Assembly: GCA_902496775.1 (NCBI GenBank)
Contig: CABVCF010000078.1
Coordinates: forward strand, 1 to 9,820
Direction: 5' to 3'
DNA length: 9,820 bases
Origin: an uncultured Collinsella sp.
GTDB lineage: Bacteria; Actinomycetota; Coriobacteriia; Coriobacteriales; Coriobacteriaceae
In this document: positions 1 through 6,012 of the stretch, in pieces
Position numbering within the stretch: the stretch's first letter is position 1
How the letters are laid out: the number at the start of each line of letters is the position of its first letter
Program-made: the position numbers and the translations under genes
Notes under the pieces: generated by a model
What the model saw: the letters and a program-made list of their open reading frames with translations, nothing else
Databases searched by the model: none
What the model was told of the DNA's origin: nothing

Positions 1-167
1 CCCCCGCCGGTATGCCCTCGATGGCTCAAGACCGCATCGCAAGGCGCAAAACCGAGGTTGATGAGTTCGCGGGCACTATCTGCCGCCTCGCAGCCAAACA
101 CGATATCCAGGCGCCGCAAAACGAGTGGCTCTATCAGCGCATCCGCGATATCGAGAAAAGCTGGTAG
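1..167 (+). CDS. panE: Ketopantoate reductase, C-terminal fragment (5' end outside window)
   Basis: Reading from base 3, 54 residues run to a TAG at 165-167. They match the C-terminal helical domain of 2-dehydropantoate 2-reductase (ApbA/PanE family), which reduces ketopantoate to pantoate with NADPH in the cytoplasm for pantothenate and CoA synthesis. Visible family features are the PSMAQD stretch (residues 5-10 of the fragment), the TEVDEFAG block, which corresponds to the family's conserved T-E-hydrophobic-D...G motif that contributes to the active site, and the later APQNEWLY segment, equivalent to the usual tP.N..ly. The Rossmann NADPH-binding half lies upstream of the window and cannot be checked. 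A strong terminator 34 bases downstream suggests this is the last gene of its transcript. Some ApbA-family proteins act on other substrates, so the family is surer than the exact reaction. Confidence 0.82.
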   Translation, partial: PAGMPSMAQDRIARRKTEVDEFAGTICRLAAKHDIQAPQNEWLYQRIRDIEKSW

Positions 168-200
168 CGCCAACGCGCTGCATTTAACAGCCTTAACAGC

Positions 201-240
201 AAAGCCGCCGCAAGGGAACCTTTCCCCTGCGGCGGCTTTT
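201..240 (+). terminator. Rho-independent terminator of the panE transcript
   Basis: A GC-rich stem pairs AAAGCCGCCGCA (201-212) with TGCGGCGGCTTT (228-239). The inner GGGAA/TTCCC bases can extend it. The stem ends in TTTT on the plus strand. On the minus strand it ends in only three Ts, so it mainly serves the plus-strand gene ending at 167, although it could also act on the convergent minus-strand gene ending at 277. Confidence 0.88.
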
Positions 241-276
241 ATCTTCGTCTATGACCAGCAGCCAATCTCACGACAG

Positions 277-483
277 TTAGCGTTGCGACTCCGGCACCAC
301 GTCCTCGTCATCGCGGCAAAGAACCACGCCCGCGCTTCCCAGCAGGGCGGCTGCGATCAGCGCGCCAGCCACGATTGGAGCAGCCCCGCATGACCCCTGC
401 ATGCCCGCAATGAGTGCGGCCGTAGGACCAAGGCAACCAAGCACCAATGCGACGGCGGCAACCGCGATATCTCGAGCGTTCAC
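277..483 (-). CDS. Small two-helix membrane protein, unknown function
   Basis: A 68-residue protein starting with GTG (481-483). The start is supported by GGAGGA (plus 493-498) with a 9-base spacer. Residues about 6-27 and 35-55 are two hydrophobic, Ala/Gly-rich segments fitting two membrane helices joined by a short loop containing GMQGSCG. The C-terminal tail (RDDEDVVPESQR) is acidic and polar. Cysteines occur at 17, 32 and 56. I recognise no family and assign no function. It lies downstream of the secreted-protein gene on the same strand, but a terminator at 594-640 separates them, so it probably has its own promoter in 499-593; I found no convincing -35/-10 pair there. Its 3' end converges on panE. 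The good ribosome site and the membrane-like composition argue that it is real rather than a chance frame. Confidence 0.62.
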   Translation of the reverse strand: MNARDIAVAAVALVLGCLGPTAALIAGMQGSCGAAPIVAGALIAAALLGSAGVVLCRDDEDVVPESQR

Positions 484-593
484 AAGATCACTTCCTCCAA
501 GAGAAAGACCTTATTTCTCATGAACCAGTGTGCCCTGCGCCCATATGCGCGGCGTACTGCCACGGTAAGCGCTCTGTTAACTCAAGCACGCAC

Positions 594-640
594 AAAAACG
601 GGCGCCTTTACATTGCCCGAAAGCTCGGTAAAGACGCCCG
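594..640 (-). terminator. Rho-independent terminator downstream of the secreted-protein gene
   Basis: Inverted arms at 599-611 and 628-640 pair 12 of 13 positions (CGGGCG, one C/A mismatch, then CTTTAC against GTAAAG and CGCCCG). In the minus-strand direction the stem is followed directly by TTTTT (plus AAAAA at 594-598). It lies 28 bases past the stop codon at 669. Confidence 0.88.
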
Positions 641-668
641 TCCATCATGTGCAATCGGTGCCGGCAGA

Positions 669-1445
669 TTACCAACCGGTATAGTAGTCGGTGGTTCCGG
701 CTGCGCAGCCGGAGTCATAGACCTTGCACTCGCCCTTGGAGCCGGTAAACGTGGAGCCCTGAGCCTTATCGCCCGCGGCCACGACGTAGTAACCATCGGA
801 ATCGCGCCAAAAGCCCTCGGCGTCCTGCGTCCACTCGCCCGTGCGGTGGTGATACAACACATTGCTGCTGTAATAAGTCTCGCGGCGGCCGTTATAGTTA
901 TTGACGCCGCTCGAGCGCGTCAGGCCCGAGCCGTTCGCGTAATACGCAGCTGCCGTATAGGATGGGACGTAGCCTGCGTTGCCATATGACGCCTGGGCGG
1001 CCTCGGCAGCTTCTGCCTCGGCGGCCGCAGCCTCGAGCGCCTCGCGCTTAGCATCCTCGAGCGCGGAGCGAAGCTCGTCGAGCTCGGCCGACTTCGCGTC
1101 GACCTCCTCCATCGTCAAAAGACTGCCCGCACCGTCGATACAACCTTGCAGTACAGCGCGCTCGTCATCGGTGGCATAGTCACCGTACATGTTCATGATG
1201 ATCTGGGCGCGGACCTCCAGGGAATCGCGCTTGGCCCCCATCGAGGCGTTCCACTCCTGCATGGAGCCAAAACCGTCGCCGCGATAGTCGACGGGCTGCA
1301 TCAGCGTCGCCTCGGACGGCGTGGATCCGACCGTGTCGGACAGTGTTGCCGCGTGGGCATCGGTTGCGCCGGCGCCCGCCAAAAGTGCCACGGTCAGAGC
1401 GGCGGAAAGGGCGGCGGCTTTCGGTTTTCGTGAATCGATCCTCAT
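669..1445 (-). CDS. Secreted coiled-coil protein with C-terminal 3D-like domain
   Basis: A 258-residue protein. The ATG at 1443-1445 is chosen because a Sec signal peptide follows at once: basic RIDSRKPK, a hydrophobic Ala/Leu core (about residues 10-27), and AHA at 30-32 as a likely signal peptidase I site before ATLSD. GGAGG (plus 1457-1461) precedes it with an 11-base spacer, slightly long. Residues about 112-150 are Ala/Glu-rich and charged and look coiled-coil. Residues about 176-258 form a Tyr/Gly-rich domain with GRRETYYSS, EGFWRDSDGYYVVAA and a final KVYDSGCAAGTTDYYTGW block. The D244...D253 spacing and surrounding glycines resemble the small 3D/RlpA-like barrel found at the C-terminus of secreted cell-wall proteins; this is my inference by pattern. 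Cys240 and Cys247 could form a disulfide after export. The N-terminal half has no family I recognise. A role at the cell wall is plausible but unproven. Confidence 0.8.
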   Translation of the reverse strand: MRIDSRKPKAAALSAALTVALLAGAGATDAHAATLSDTVGSTPSEATLMQPVDYRGDGFGSMQEWNASMGAKRDSLEVRAQIIMNMYGDYATDDERAVLQGCIDGAGSLLTMEEVDAKSAELDELRSALEDAKREALEAAAAEAEAAEAAQASYGNAGYVPSYTAAAYYANGSGLTRSSGVNNYNGRRETYYSSNVLYHHRTGEWTQDAEGFWRDSDGYYVVAAGDKAQGSTFTGSKGECKVYDSGCAAGTTDYYTGW

Positions 1446-1656
1446 GTAGCTGGAAACCTCCGTAGTGCGTTTTTGCTGCGTTTGAGCTGCGTGTGATTCA
1501 ATCGCGCTGCATAGTACCCCGGGCAAATCGCGACCTGCGGTTTTTCTCAAAAGGTGCACGTCATTTGCGTAAAACTCACATCCTCTCAACAGGAGTTTTC
1601 CACATCTCGATTGCATAAAGCATGCCAAAAACCCTGTAATAGCACCCTCCCTATGC
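1446..1656. other. Intergenic upstream region of the secreted-protein gene
   Basis: This stretch lies between the metY terminator and the secreted-protein start, part of a 311-base gap without a gene. On the minus strand it has a TACTAT hexamer (plus 1511-1516) that could be a -10 box, but no good -35 stands 16-18 bases upstream of it, so I do not call a promoter. AAAACTC (1571-1577) and GAGTTTT (1593-1599) form a short perfect inverted repeat with a 15-base loop. No coding frame with a ribosome site is visible. Confidence 0.4.
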
Positions 1657-1696
1657 AAAAAGGCACCTGCGCAACCATTGCTTGCGCAGGTGCCTT
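1657..1696 (-). terminator. Rho-independent terminator of metY
   Basis: Perfect 14-base arms (AGGCACCTGCGCAA at 1661-1674 and its complement at 1682-1695) enclose a 7-base loop. In the minus direction the stem runs into TTTTT (plus 1657-1661). It begins about 60 bases beyond the metY stop at 1757. The plus strand lacks a T run. Confidence 0.92.
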
Positions 1697-1756
1697 GAGC
1701 AGGCATTTTATGCAGTTATAGCTATCGAGTCGCAAGGAGTCCTTGCACAAGTCGCC

Positions 1757-3067
1757 CTACTCGTCCAGTGCGGCAAAGGCCTGCTTCAGGTCCCAAATGA
1801 TGTCCTCGGCGTTCTCGGTACCGATGGAAAGACGGATCGTGGAGGGCGTGATATTCTGCTCGGCGAGCTCCTCAGCAGAGAGTTGGGAGTGCGTAGTCGT
1901 AGCCGGGTGTACGACGAGCGACTTGACGTCGGCCACGTTGGCGAGCAGCGAGAACACCTGCAAGTGGTCGATGAACTTCCAAGCTGCTTCCTGGCCACCC
2001 TTGATCTCGAAGGTGAAGATCGAGGCACCGCCGTTGGGGAAATACTGCTTGTAAAGCTCATGGTCGGGATGATCGGGCAGGCTCGGGTGGTTCACCTTGG
2101 CAACGTGGCTGTCGCCGGCAAGGAACTCAACGACCTTCTTGGTGTTCTCGACATGGCGATCAACGCGCAGCGAAAGCGTCTCGGTGCCCTGGAGCAAGAT
2201 CCAGGCGTTGAACGGGCTGATGCAAGCGCCCTCATCACGCAGCAGGATGGCGCGGACATAGGTCGCGAAGGCGGCGGGGCCGGCAGCCTCGGCAAACGAG
2301 ACGCCATGGTAGGATGGGTTGGGCTCGGCGATCTGCGCATACTTGCCGCTCGCCTTCCAGTCAAAGTTGCCGCCATCGACAATCACGCCGCCCAGCGAGG
2401 TGCCATGGCCGCCAATGAACTTAGTTGCGGAGTGAACGACAATGTTGGCGCCGTGCTCCAGCGGACGGAACAGATACGGGGTGCCGAAGGTGTTATCGAC
2501 GGCGACCGGAAGACCATGCTTCTTGGCAATCTCGGAGATGGCGTCGATGTTGGGGATATCGGAGTTGGGGTTGCCGAGCGTCTCGAGGTAGATAACCGTG
2601 GTGTTGTCCTTGATGGCACCCTCGACCTCGTCCAGGTTATGGGCATCGACAAACGTGGTCTCGACGCCAAACTGCGAGAGCGTATGCTCCAGCAGGTTGT
2701 AGGAACCACCGTAGATGGTCTTTTGAGCCACCACGTGGTCACCGGCCTGGGCAAGAGCCTGCAGGGTATAGGTGATAGCAGCAGCACCGGAGGCGACGGC
2801 GAGGCCGGCCACGCCGCCCTCGAGTGCGGCGATACGGTCCTCGAAGACGCCCTGGGTGGAGTTGGTCAGACGGCCGTAGATGTTACCGGCGTCGGCAAGG
2901 CCAAAGCGGTCGGCAGCGTGCTGGGAGTTGCGGAACACATAGCTCGTGGTCTGGTAGATAGGCACGGCGCGGGAATCGGATGCGGGATCGGCGCTCTCCT
3001 GGCCAACGTGAAGCTGCAGGGTGTCGAAACCAAAGGTGTGCTCGGGGTTGTTGATAAACTGGCTCAT
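1757..3067 (-). CDS. metY: O-acetylhomoserine sulfhydrylase (aminocarboxypropyltransferase)
   Basis: A 436-residue PLP enzyme of the Cys/Met metabolism fold. It joins O-acetylhomoserine with sulfide to give homocysteine, the direct sulfhydrylation route to methionine. Evidence in order: FDTLQLHVGQ at the N-terminus; the YGRLTNST block (residues 64-71) that binds PLP phosphate from the neighbouring subunit; ASGAAA (92-97); the LETLGNPN stretch (161-168); VDNTFGTPYLFRP (190-202) with Asp191 expected to contact the pyridine nitrogen; and HSATKFIGGHG (212-222) with Lys216 as the Schiff-base lysine. Length and the insert after Lys216 (GNFDWKASGKYAQIAEPNPSYHG) fit MetY better than cystathionine gamma-synthase. 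AAGGAG (plus 3074-3079) sits 6 bases before the ATG. The gene is monocistronic by its terminator. Its upstream region carries a promoter, a LysR-type box and a cysteine-containing leader peptide, described separately. Confidence 0.96.
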   Translation of the reverse strand: MSQFINNPEHTFGFDTLQLHVGQESADPASDSRAVPIYQTTSYVFRNSQHAADRFGLADAGNIYGRLTNSTQGVFEDRIAALEGGVAGLAVASGAAAITYTLQALAQAGDHVVAQKTIYGGSYNLLEHTLSQFGVETTFVDAHNLDEVEGAIKDNTTVIYLETLGNPNSDIPNIDAISEIAKKHGLPVAVDNTFGTPYLFRPLEHGANIVVHSATKFIGGHGTSLGGVIVDGGNFDWKASGKYAQIAEPNPSYHGVSFAEAAGPAAFATYVRAILLRDEGACISPFNAWILLQGTETLSLRVDRHVENTKKVVEFLAGDSHVAKVNHPSLPDHPDHELYKQYFPNGGASIFTFEIKGGQEAAWKFIDHLQVFSLLANVADVKSLVVHPATTTHSQLSAEELAEQNITPSTIRLSIGTENAEDIIWDLKQAFAALDE

Positions 3068-3121
3068 GATGATCTCCTTGATCGAACAAAAGTAATAAGC
3101 GTAAGAGAAGTAAGTCGCTGT

Positions 3122-3153
3122 CTCCTGATCACGCCGACGGGCGCAAACAGGAG
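3122..3153 (-). promoter_or_regulatory. Hairpin in metY leader, possible attenuation element
   Basis: In the metY transcript, CTCCTG (plus 3148-3153) can pair with CAGGAG (plus 3122-3127). Within it, GCGCC (plus 3140-3144) pairs with GGCGT (plus 3131-3135) around a CGTC loop, leaving a 3x3 internal loop. The structure spans the last seven sense codons and the stop codon of the leader peptide. No T run follows, so it is not an intrinsic terminator. The same CTCCT could instead pair with AGGAG of the metY ribosome site (plus 3074-3078). A switch between these pairings driven by ribosome position is inference. Confidence 0.4.
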
Positions 3154-3182
3154 CCCGGCATTCGTCTTGGTAAGCAATTCAT
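3129..3182 (-). CDS. Cysteine-containing leader peptide upstream of metY
   Basis: A 17-codon frame, MNCLPRRMPGSCLRPSA, begins at ATG (plus 3180-3182) and ends with TGA (3129-3131), 61 bases before the metY start. It has the strongest ribosome site in this part of the window: AAAGGAGG (plus 3190-3197) with a 7-base spacer. It lies inside the predicted metY 5' leader of about 177 bases. Two of 17 residues are Cys (positions 3 and 12). Cysteine-containing leader peptides are known upstream of sulfur-assimilation genes in other actinobacteria, where translation through Cys codons reports cysteine supply. The Cys12 codon lies inside the arm of the hairpin described above, which fits an attenuation role. 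I do not recognise this peptide as a named family; function is inferred from position and composition. Confidence 0.62.
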   Translation of the reverse strand: MNCLPRRMPGSCLRPSA

Positions 3183-3250
3183 ATGCGGGCCTCCTTTCGC
3201 ATCCCGGTTCCGTGGTTGGCTTAATTACCTACCGCCTTTGTGTGTTTTGA

Positions 3251-3279
3251 ATAGTACGAGCATCGTCTCCCCGGGTCAA
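3251..3279 (-). promoter_or_regulatory. Sigma-70-type promoter of metY
   Basis: Read on the minus strand: TTGACC (plus 3274-3279), a 17-base spacer, then TACTAT (plus 3251-3256). Each box is one or two bases from consensus. The predicted start is near 3243-3245, giving a leader of about 177 bases that contains the small cysteine-rich frame. Confidence 0.78.
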
Positions 3280-3302
3280 TCACTTAAAAGCGCTAACCTG
3301 TT

Positions 3303-3317
3303 ATCTGTTTTTTAGAT
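3303..3317. promoter_or_regulatory. LysR-type operator motif (ATCT-N7-AGAT) between metY and lysR
   Basis: A perfect ATCT-N7-AGAT inverted repeat contains the T-N11-A signature of LysR-family sites (T3304, A3316). Its centre, 3310, is about 65 bases upstream of the predicted metY start, the usual place for the primary LysR recognition site. It is also just upstream of the lysR ribosome site, fitting autoregulation. A second palindrome, GATAGCTATC (3315-3324), overlaps its right arm. Confidence 0.55.
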
Positions 3318-3340
3318 AGCTATCGAAAGGACGGGCGCCG

Positions 3341-4243
3341 ATGACCCTCCAACAGCTTCGCTTTTTGATCGCCGTGGCAGAGTCCGGCTCAATCAACGCC
3401 GCAGCCCAGCGCCTCTATACCGCTCAGTCCAACATCTCAAACGCCGTCAAAAGCCTGGAACAGGAGCTCCATCTGGAGATCTTTACGCGCTCCAGCCGCG
3501 GCGTCACGCTCACCAACGACGGCACCGAGCTTTTGGGCTATGCGCGCCAGGTCGTAGAGCAGGCCGACATGCTCGAGGCACGCTACGAGGACGGCGGCAC
3601 CCCGCAAGCCCGCCTCGCCATTTCCGCCCAGCACTACGCCTTTTCGGTCGAGGCCTTTGTCAACGTGGTCGAGCGCTGCCGCGACAGCAAGTTCGAGTTC
3701 ATCATGCGCGAGACCACCACGGCGCAGATCATCGACGACGTACGTGCGTTTCGTAGCGACATCGGCATCCTCTATCTGGACGACTTTAATACCCGTGTCT
3801 TGCAGAAGGCCTTCGCCGATGCCCGTGCAAGCTTCCATCCCCTATTCGACGCGACGGTCCACGTCTTCGTTAGCGAGCGCCACCCACTCGCACGCCGCCC
3901 CCAGTTGTCCCTTGCCGACCTCACGCCCTATACGCGCTACAGCTTTGAGCAGGGAACCTCAAACTCCTTCTATTACGCCGAGGAACCTTTTAGCTATATC
4001 CCTTGCGACCGCAACATACGAATCTCGGACCGCGGAACACTTACTAACTTACTTATCACGTCGAACGGTTACACCCTGTCGACCGGTGTCCTCTCCAATG
4101 AAATGCAATGGGGTATGGCATCGATCCCGTTAGCAGACGCCCCAACGATGCGCGTAGGCTATATCATGCACGACGAGCGCAAGCCCTCTCCCCTCTTGCA
4201 GCAATACCTCGACGAGCTTAACCGCATCATCCATGCCAACTAA
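3341..4243 (+). CDS. LysR-type transcriptional regulator
   Basis: A 300-residue protein of standard LysR length. Residues 1-60 form the winged helix-turn-helix: MTLQQLRFLIAVAESGSI, then NAAAQRLYTAQSNISNAVKSLE as the recognition region, and the wing ending near RGVTLTNDGTELL. A linker helix follows (about 62-85), then a two-lobed effector-binding domain from about 90 to 295, including the DIGILYLDD strand and the HPLARRPQLSLADL segment common in the family. AAAGGA (3326-3331) stands 9 bases before the ATG. The gene diverges from metY with a LysR-type motif between them. By the usual LysR logic it probably controls metY and itself in response to a sulfur-pathway metabolite, as CysB- and CysR-like regulators do; the ligand cannot be read from sequence. 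No clear intrinsic terminator follows. Confidence 0.93.
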   Translation: MTLQQLRFLIAVAESGSINAAAQRLYTAQSNISNAVKSLEQELHLEIFTRSSRGVTLTNDGTELLGYARQVVEQADMLEARYEDGGTPQARLAISAQHYAFSVEAFVNVVERCRDSKFEFIMRETTTAQIIDDVRAFRSDIGILYLDDFNTRVLQKAFADARASFHPLFDATVHVFVSERHPLARRPQLSLADLTPYTRYSFEQGTSNSFYYAEEPFSYIPCDRNIRISDRGTLTNLLITSNGYTLSTGVLSNEMQWGMASIPLADAPTMRVGYIMHDERKPSPLLQQYLDELNRIIHAN

Positions 4244-4298
4244 CTGTCGGAAGACGGGGTAGAAATCGTAGATTGCTAGCCCCCGGCGGGCATGGCGC

Positions 4299-4304
4299 TA
4301 CAAT
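4299..4304 (+). promoter_or_regulatory. Candidate -10 box of rnhA
   Basis: TACAAT in the context GGCGCTACAATGG, 38 bases before the rnhA start. No good -35 stands at 16-18 bases; the nearest likeness is TTGCTA (4273-4278) at 20. The same GCGCTACA context recurs before the next gene (4861-4870). Confidence 0.35.
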
Positions 4305-4342
4305 GGTCACTCACACGAAACGTACCCAACGAAAGGAACCAT

Positions 4343-4828
4343 GTGAAGGTCATCATCTATACCGACGGCTCGGCCCGATCAAATCCGGGACGCGGTGGCT
4401 ACGGTGCCGTGCTCACATACACCAACCCCGCCGGCAAGACCTTCACCTCCGAGCTTTCGCGCGGCTACGCTAAGACCACCAACAACCGCATGGAACTCAT
4501 GGCCGTCATCGTGGCGCTCGAGGCGCTCAACCGCCCCTGCGATGTCGAAGTCCATTCCGATTCGCAGTACGTTGTTAACGCCTTCAACAAGCACTGGATC
4601 GACGGCTGGAAAAAACGCGGCTGGAAGACCGCCAACAAGCAGCCTGTCAAGAACCGCGATCTGTGGGAGCGCCTACTCACCGCAAAGAGCAAGCACAAGG
4701 TGGAGTTCATCTGGGTTAAGGGCCACGCCGGCCATGAGCTCAATGAGCGCTGCGACGAGCTTGCCACCACGGCGGCCGACGGCAGCAACCTCGATATCGA
4801 CACCGGCTTTAACGAGAGCGACCTGTAA
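4343..4828 (+). CDS. rnhA: Ribonuclease HI
   Basis: A 161-residue enzyme that cuts the RNA strand of RNA-DNA hybrids, removing R-loops and primer remnants in the cytoplasm. All catalytic residues are visible: Asp8 (YTDGS), Glu51 (NNRMEL), Asp73 (HSDSQYV), His128 (VKGHAGH) and Asp138 (NERCDELA). The basic handle region WKKRGWKTANKQPVKNRDLW (89-108) is present, so this is the bacterial type I form with full substrate grip. The start is GTG at 4343, chosen because AAAGGA (4332-4337) lies 5 bases upstream and the protein then begins right at the first beta strand. The overlapping ATG at 4341 meets a stop at once, and an in-frame ATG at 4292 has no ribosome site. The C-terminal 15 residues are acidic and look like a short unstructured tail. 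Confidence 0.96.
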   Translation: MKVIIYTDGSARSNPGRGGYGAVLTYTNPAGKTFTSELSRGYAKTTNNRMELMAVIVALEALNRPCDVEVHSDSQYVVNAFNKHWIDGWKKRGWKTANKQPVKNRDLWERLLTAKSKHKVEFIWVKGHAGHELNERCDELATTAADGSNLDIDTGFNESDL

Positions 4829-4864
4829 CGGCGTTTTCGCACGCTATTTCCTGCCCCCTCGCGC

Positions 4865-4870
4865 TACACT
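4865..4870 (+). promoter_or_regulatory. Candidate -10 box of the oxidoreductase gene
   Basis: TACACT in the context CGCGCTACACTCATC, 33 bases before the ATG at 4904 and after the rnhA stop. No convincing -35 is seen at the usual spacing. The GCGCTACA context is shared with the candidate site before rnhA. Confidence 0.3.
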
Positions 4871-4903
4871 CATCCTGTAAACCGAACGGCACGAGGGGGA
4901 TAT

Positions 4904-6010
4904 ATGCTGCGTATAGCGACCATCGGCACATCCATGATTACCGACGACTTTATCCAGGTCGTCAACGCCAACGACCAAGCCGCGTTTGTGGGCACGCTCT
5001 CGCGCGATGCAGATCGCGGCGCCGCCTTCACCACTAAGCACGGCGGCGAGCGTTACTTCACCGCGCTTGACGAGCTTGCGTCCGCTGCCGACGTCGACGC
5101 TGTCTACATCGGCAGCCCCAACGCGCTCCACTACGAGCAGGCGCTCGCCTGTATCGCCGGCGGCAAGCACGTTATCGTCGAAAAGCCCTTTTGTGCCACC
5201 GAGGCGCAGGCGCTCGAGGTCTTTCGCGCAGCCGAGGCGGCGGGCGTCGTAGCCCTCGAGGCCATGCGCCCGCTCCATGACCCCGCTTTCCACGCCGTCG
5301 AGGACGCCCTGGGCGAGATTGCGCCCATTCGTCGTGCATCGTTGCGCTTTGGCAAGTATTCTTCGCGCTACAACGAGGTTCTCGCGGGGCGCGCCACCAA
5401 TATCTTTGACTGCAATATGGCATCGGGTTCCCTCATGGACATCGGCGTCTACACCGTCGAGCCCATGGTCGAGATTTTCGGCATGCCCTCCGGCCTTACG
5501 AGCATGGCTACTCTGCTCGACCCCGCCACGCGACAGCTCACGCACGGCCCCATCGACGGTTGCGGTTCCATCCTCGCCAGCTACGGCGGTGGCCGTATCT
5601 CCGTCGAGCTTGCGCACTCCAAAATTACGAATGACCTGCTGCCCTCGCAGATTGAAGGCGAGCGTGGCACTATCCAGATCGACCATCTGTCCACGCCCCG
5701 CAACGTCCGCATCGACTATCGCGGCGACGTCGTACGCGGCTCGGCGACCGAGGTACCGCGCGAACAGGGCGACAACGGCCGCGTGCTCGACCTTCCCAAA
5801 TCGAGCAACACCATGGAATACGAACTCACAGACTTTATCACCGCCATCGGCGGTATCGATAACGTTAAGGAAGAGATTTGGGAGACCCCGGCGGGACGCC
5901 ACGAGCTCGGACACTACCGCGATGTCACGCTCGTCTCACTGCGCATCATGGATGCCGTACGCCAGCAGGCCGGCATTACCTTCCCGGCCGACGCAGACAA
6001 GCAGGCCTAG
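4904..6010 (+). CDS. Gfo/Idh/MocA-family oxidoreductase
   Basis: A 368-residue NAD(P)-dependent dehydrogenase of the glucose-fructose oxidoreductase/inositol dehydrogenase family. The N-terminal Rossmann domain (1-120) starts MLRIATIGTSMITDDFI; its dinucleotide loop is GTSMIT rather than the textbook GxGxxG, a variant seen in this family. It also has the DVDAVYIGSPNALHYEQA strand-loop (64-80) and the signature VEKPF (92-96) with Lys94 as the conserved catalytic or cofactor-binding lysine. The C-terminal sheet domain (about 125-340) has GSLMDIGVYTVEP (175-187) with Asp179 and Tyr183; Tyr replaces the His found in many inositol dehydrogenases. The substrate, probably a sugar or cyclitol, is not predictable. 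GAGGGGG (4893-4899) precedes the ATG by 4 bases. The acylphosphatase gene follows after 2 bases, so the two are probably cotranscribed. Confidence 0.93.
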   Translation: MLRIATIGTSMITDDFIQVVNANDQAAFVGTLSRDADRGAAFTTKHGGERYFTALDELASAADVDAVYIGSPNALHYEQALACIAGGKHVIVEKPFCATEAQALEVFRAAEAAGVVALEAMRPLHDPAFHAVEDALGEIAPIRRASLRFGKYSSRYNEVLAGRATNIFDCNMASGSLMDIGVYTVEPMVEIFGMPSGLTSMATLLDPATRQLTHGPIDGCGSILASYGGGRISVELAHSKITNDLLPSQIEGERGTIQIDHLSTPRNVRIDYRGDVVRGSATEVPREQGDNGRVLDLPKSSNTMEYELTDFITAIGGIDNVKEEIWETPAGRHELGHYRDVTLVSLRIMDAVRQQAGITFPADADKQA

Positions 6011-6012
6011 CG

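Noticed and set aside
447..989. 180-codon plus-strand frame opposite the small membrane and secreted proteins
   Set aside because: Crosses a terminator hairpin and lies antisense to a gene with a clear signal peptide; no start signal.
1571..1599. AAAACTC/GAGTTTT hairpin as a terminator
   Set aside because: The stem is weak and AT-rich with a 15-base loop, and it lies 60 bases past an already strong metY terminator.
1446..1706. 87-residue N-terminal extension of the secreted protein (start at 1706)
   Set aside because: It would begin upstream of the metY terminator and read through it, and it would bury the signal peptide; the ATG at 1443-1445 has a ribosome site and fits.
3068..3245. SAM riboswitch or T-box before metY
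   Set aside because: I looked for S-box core motifs and for a T-box TGGN-type element followed by a terminator and found neither; the visible structure is a short coding frame with a hairpin and no U run.
1682..3250. 522-codon open frame on the plus strand opposite metY
   Set aside because: It is the antisense of a clear PLP enzyme in GC-rich DNA, has no ribosome site, and its translation is a Val/Gly/Asp-rich string with no family features.
4844..5914. 356-codon open frame on the minus strand opposite the oxidoreductase
   Set aside because: Complement shadow of a well-supported Gfo/Idh/MocA gene; composition is typical of antisense reading in GC-rich DNA.
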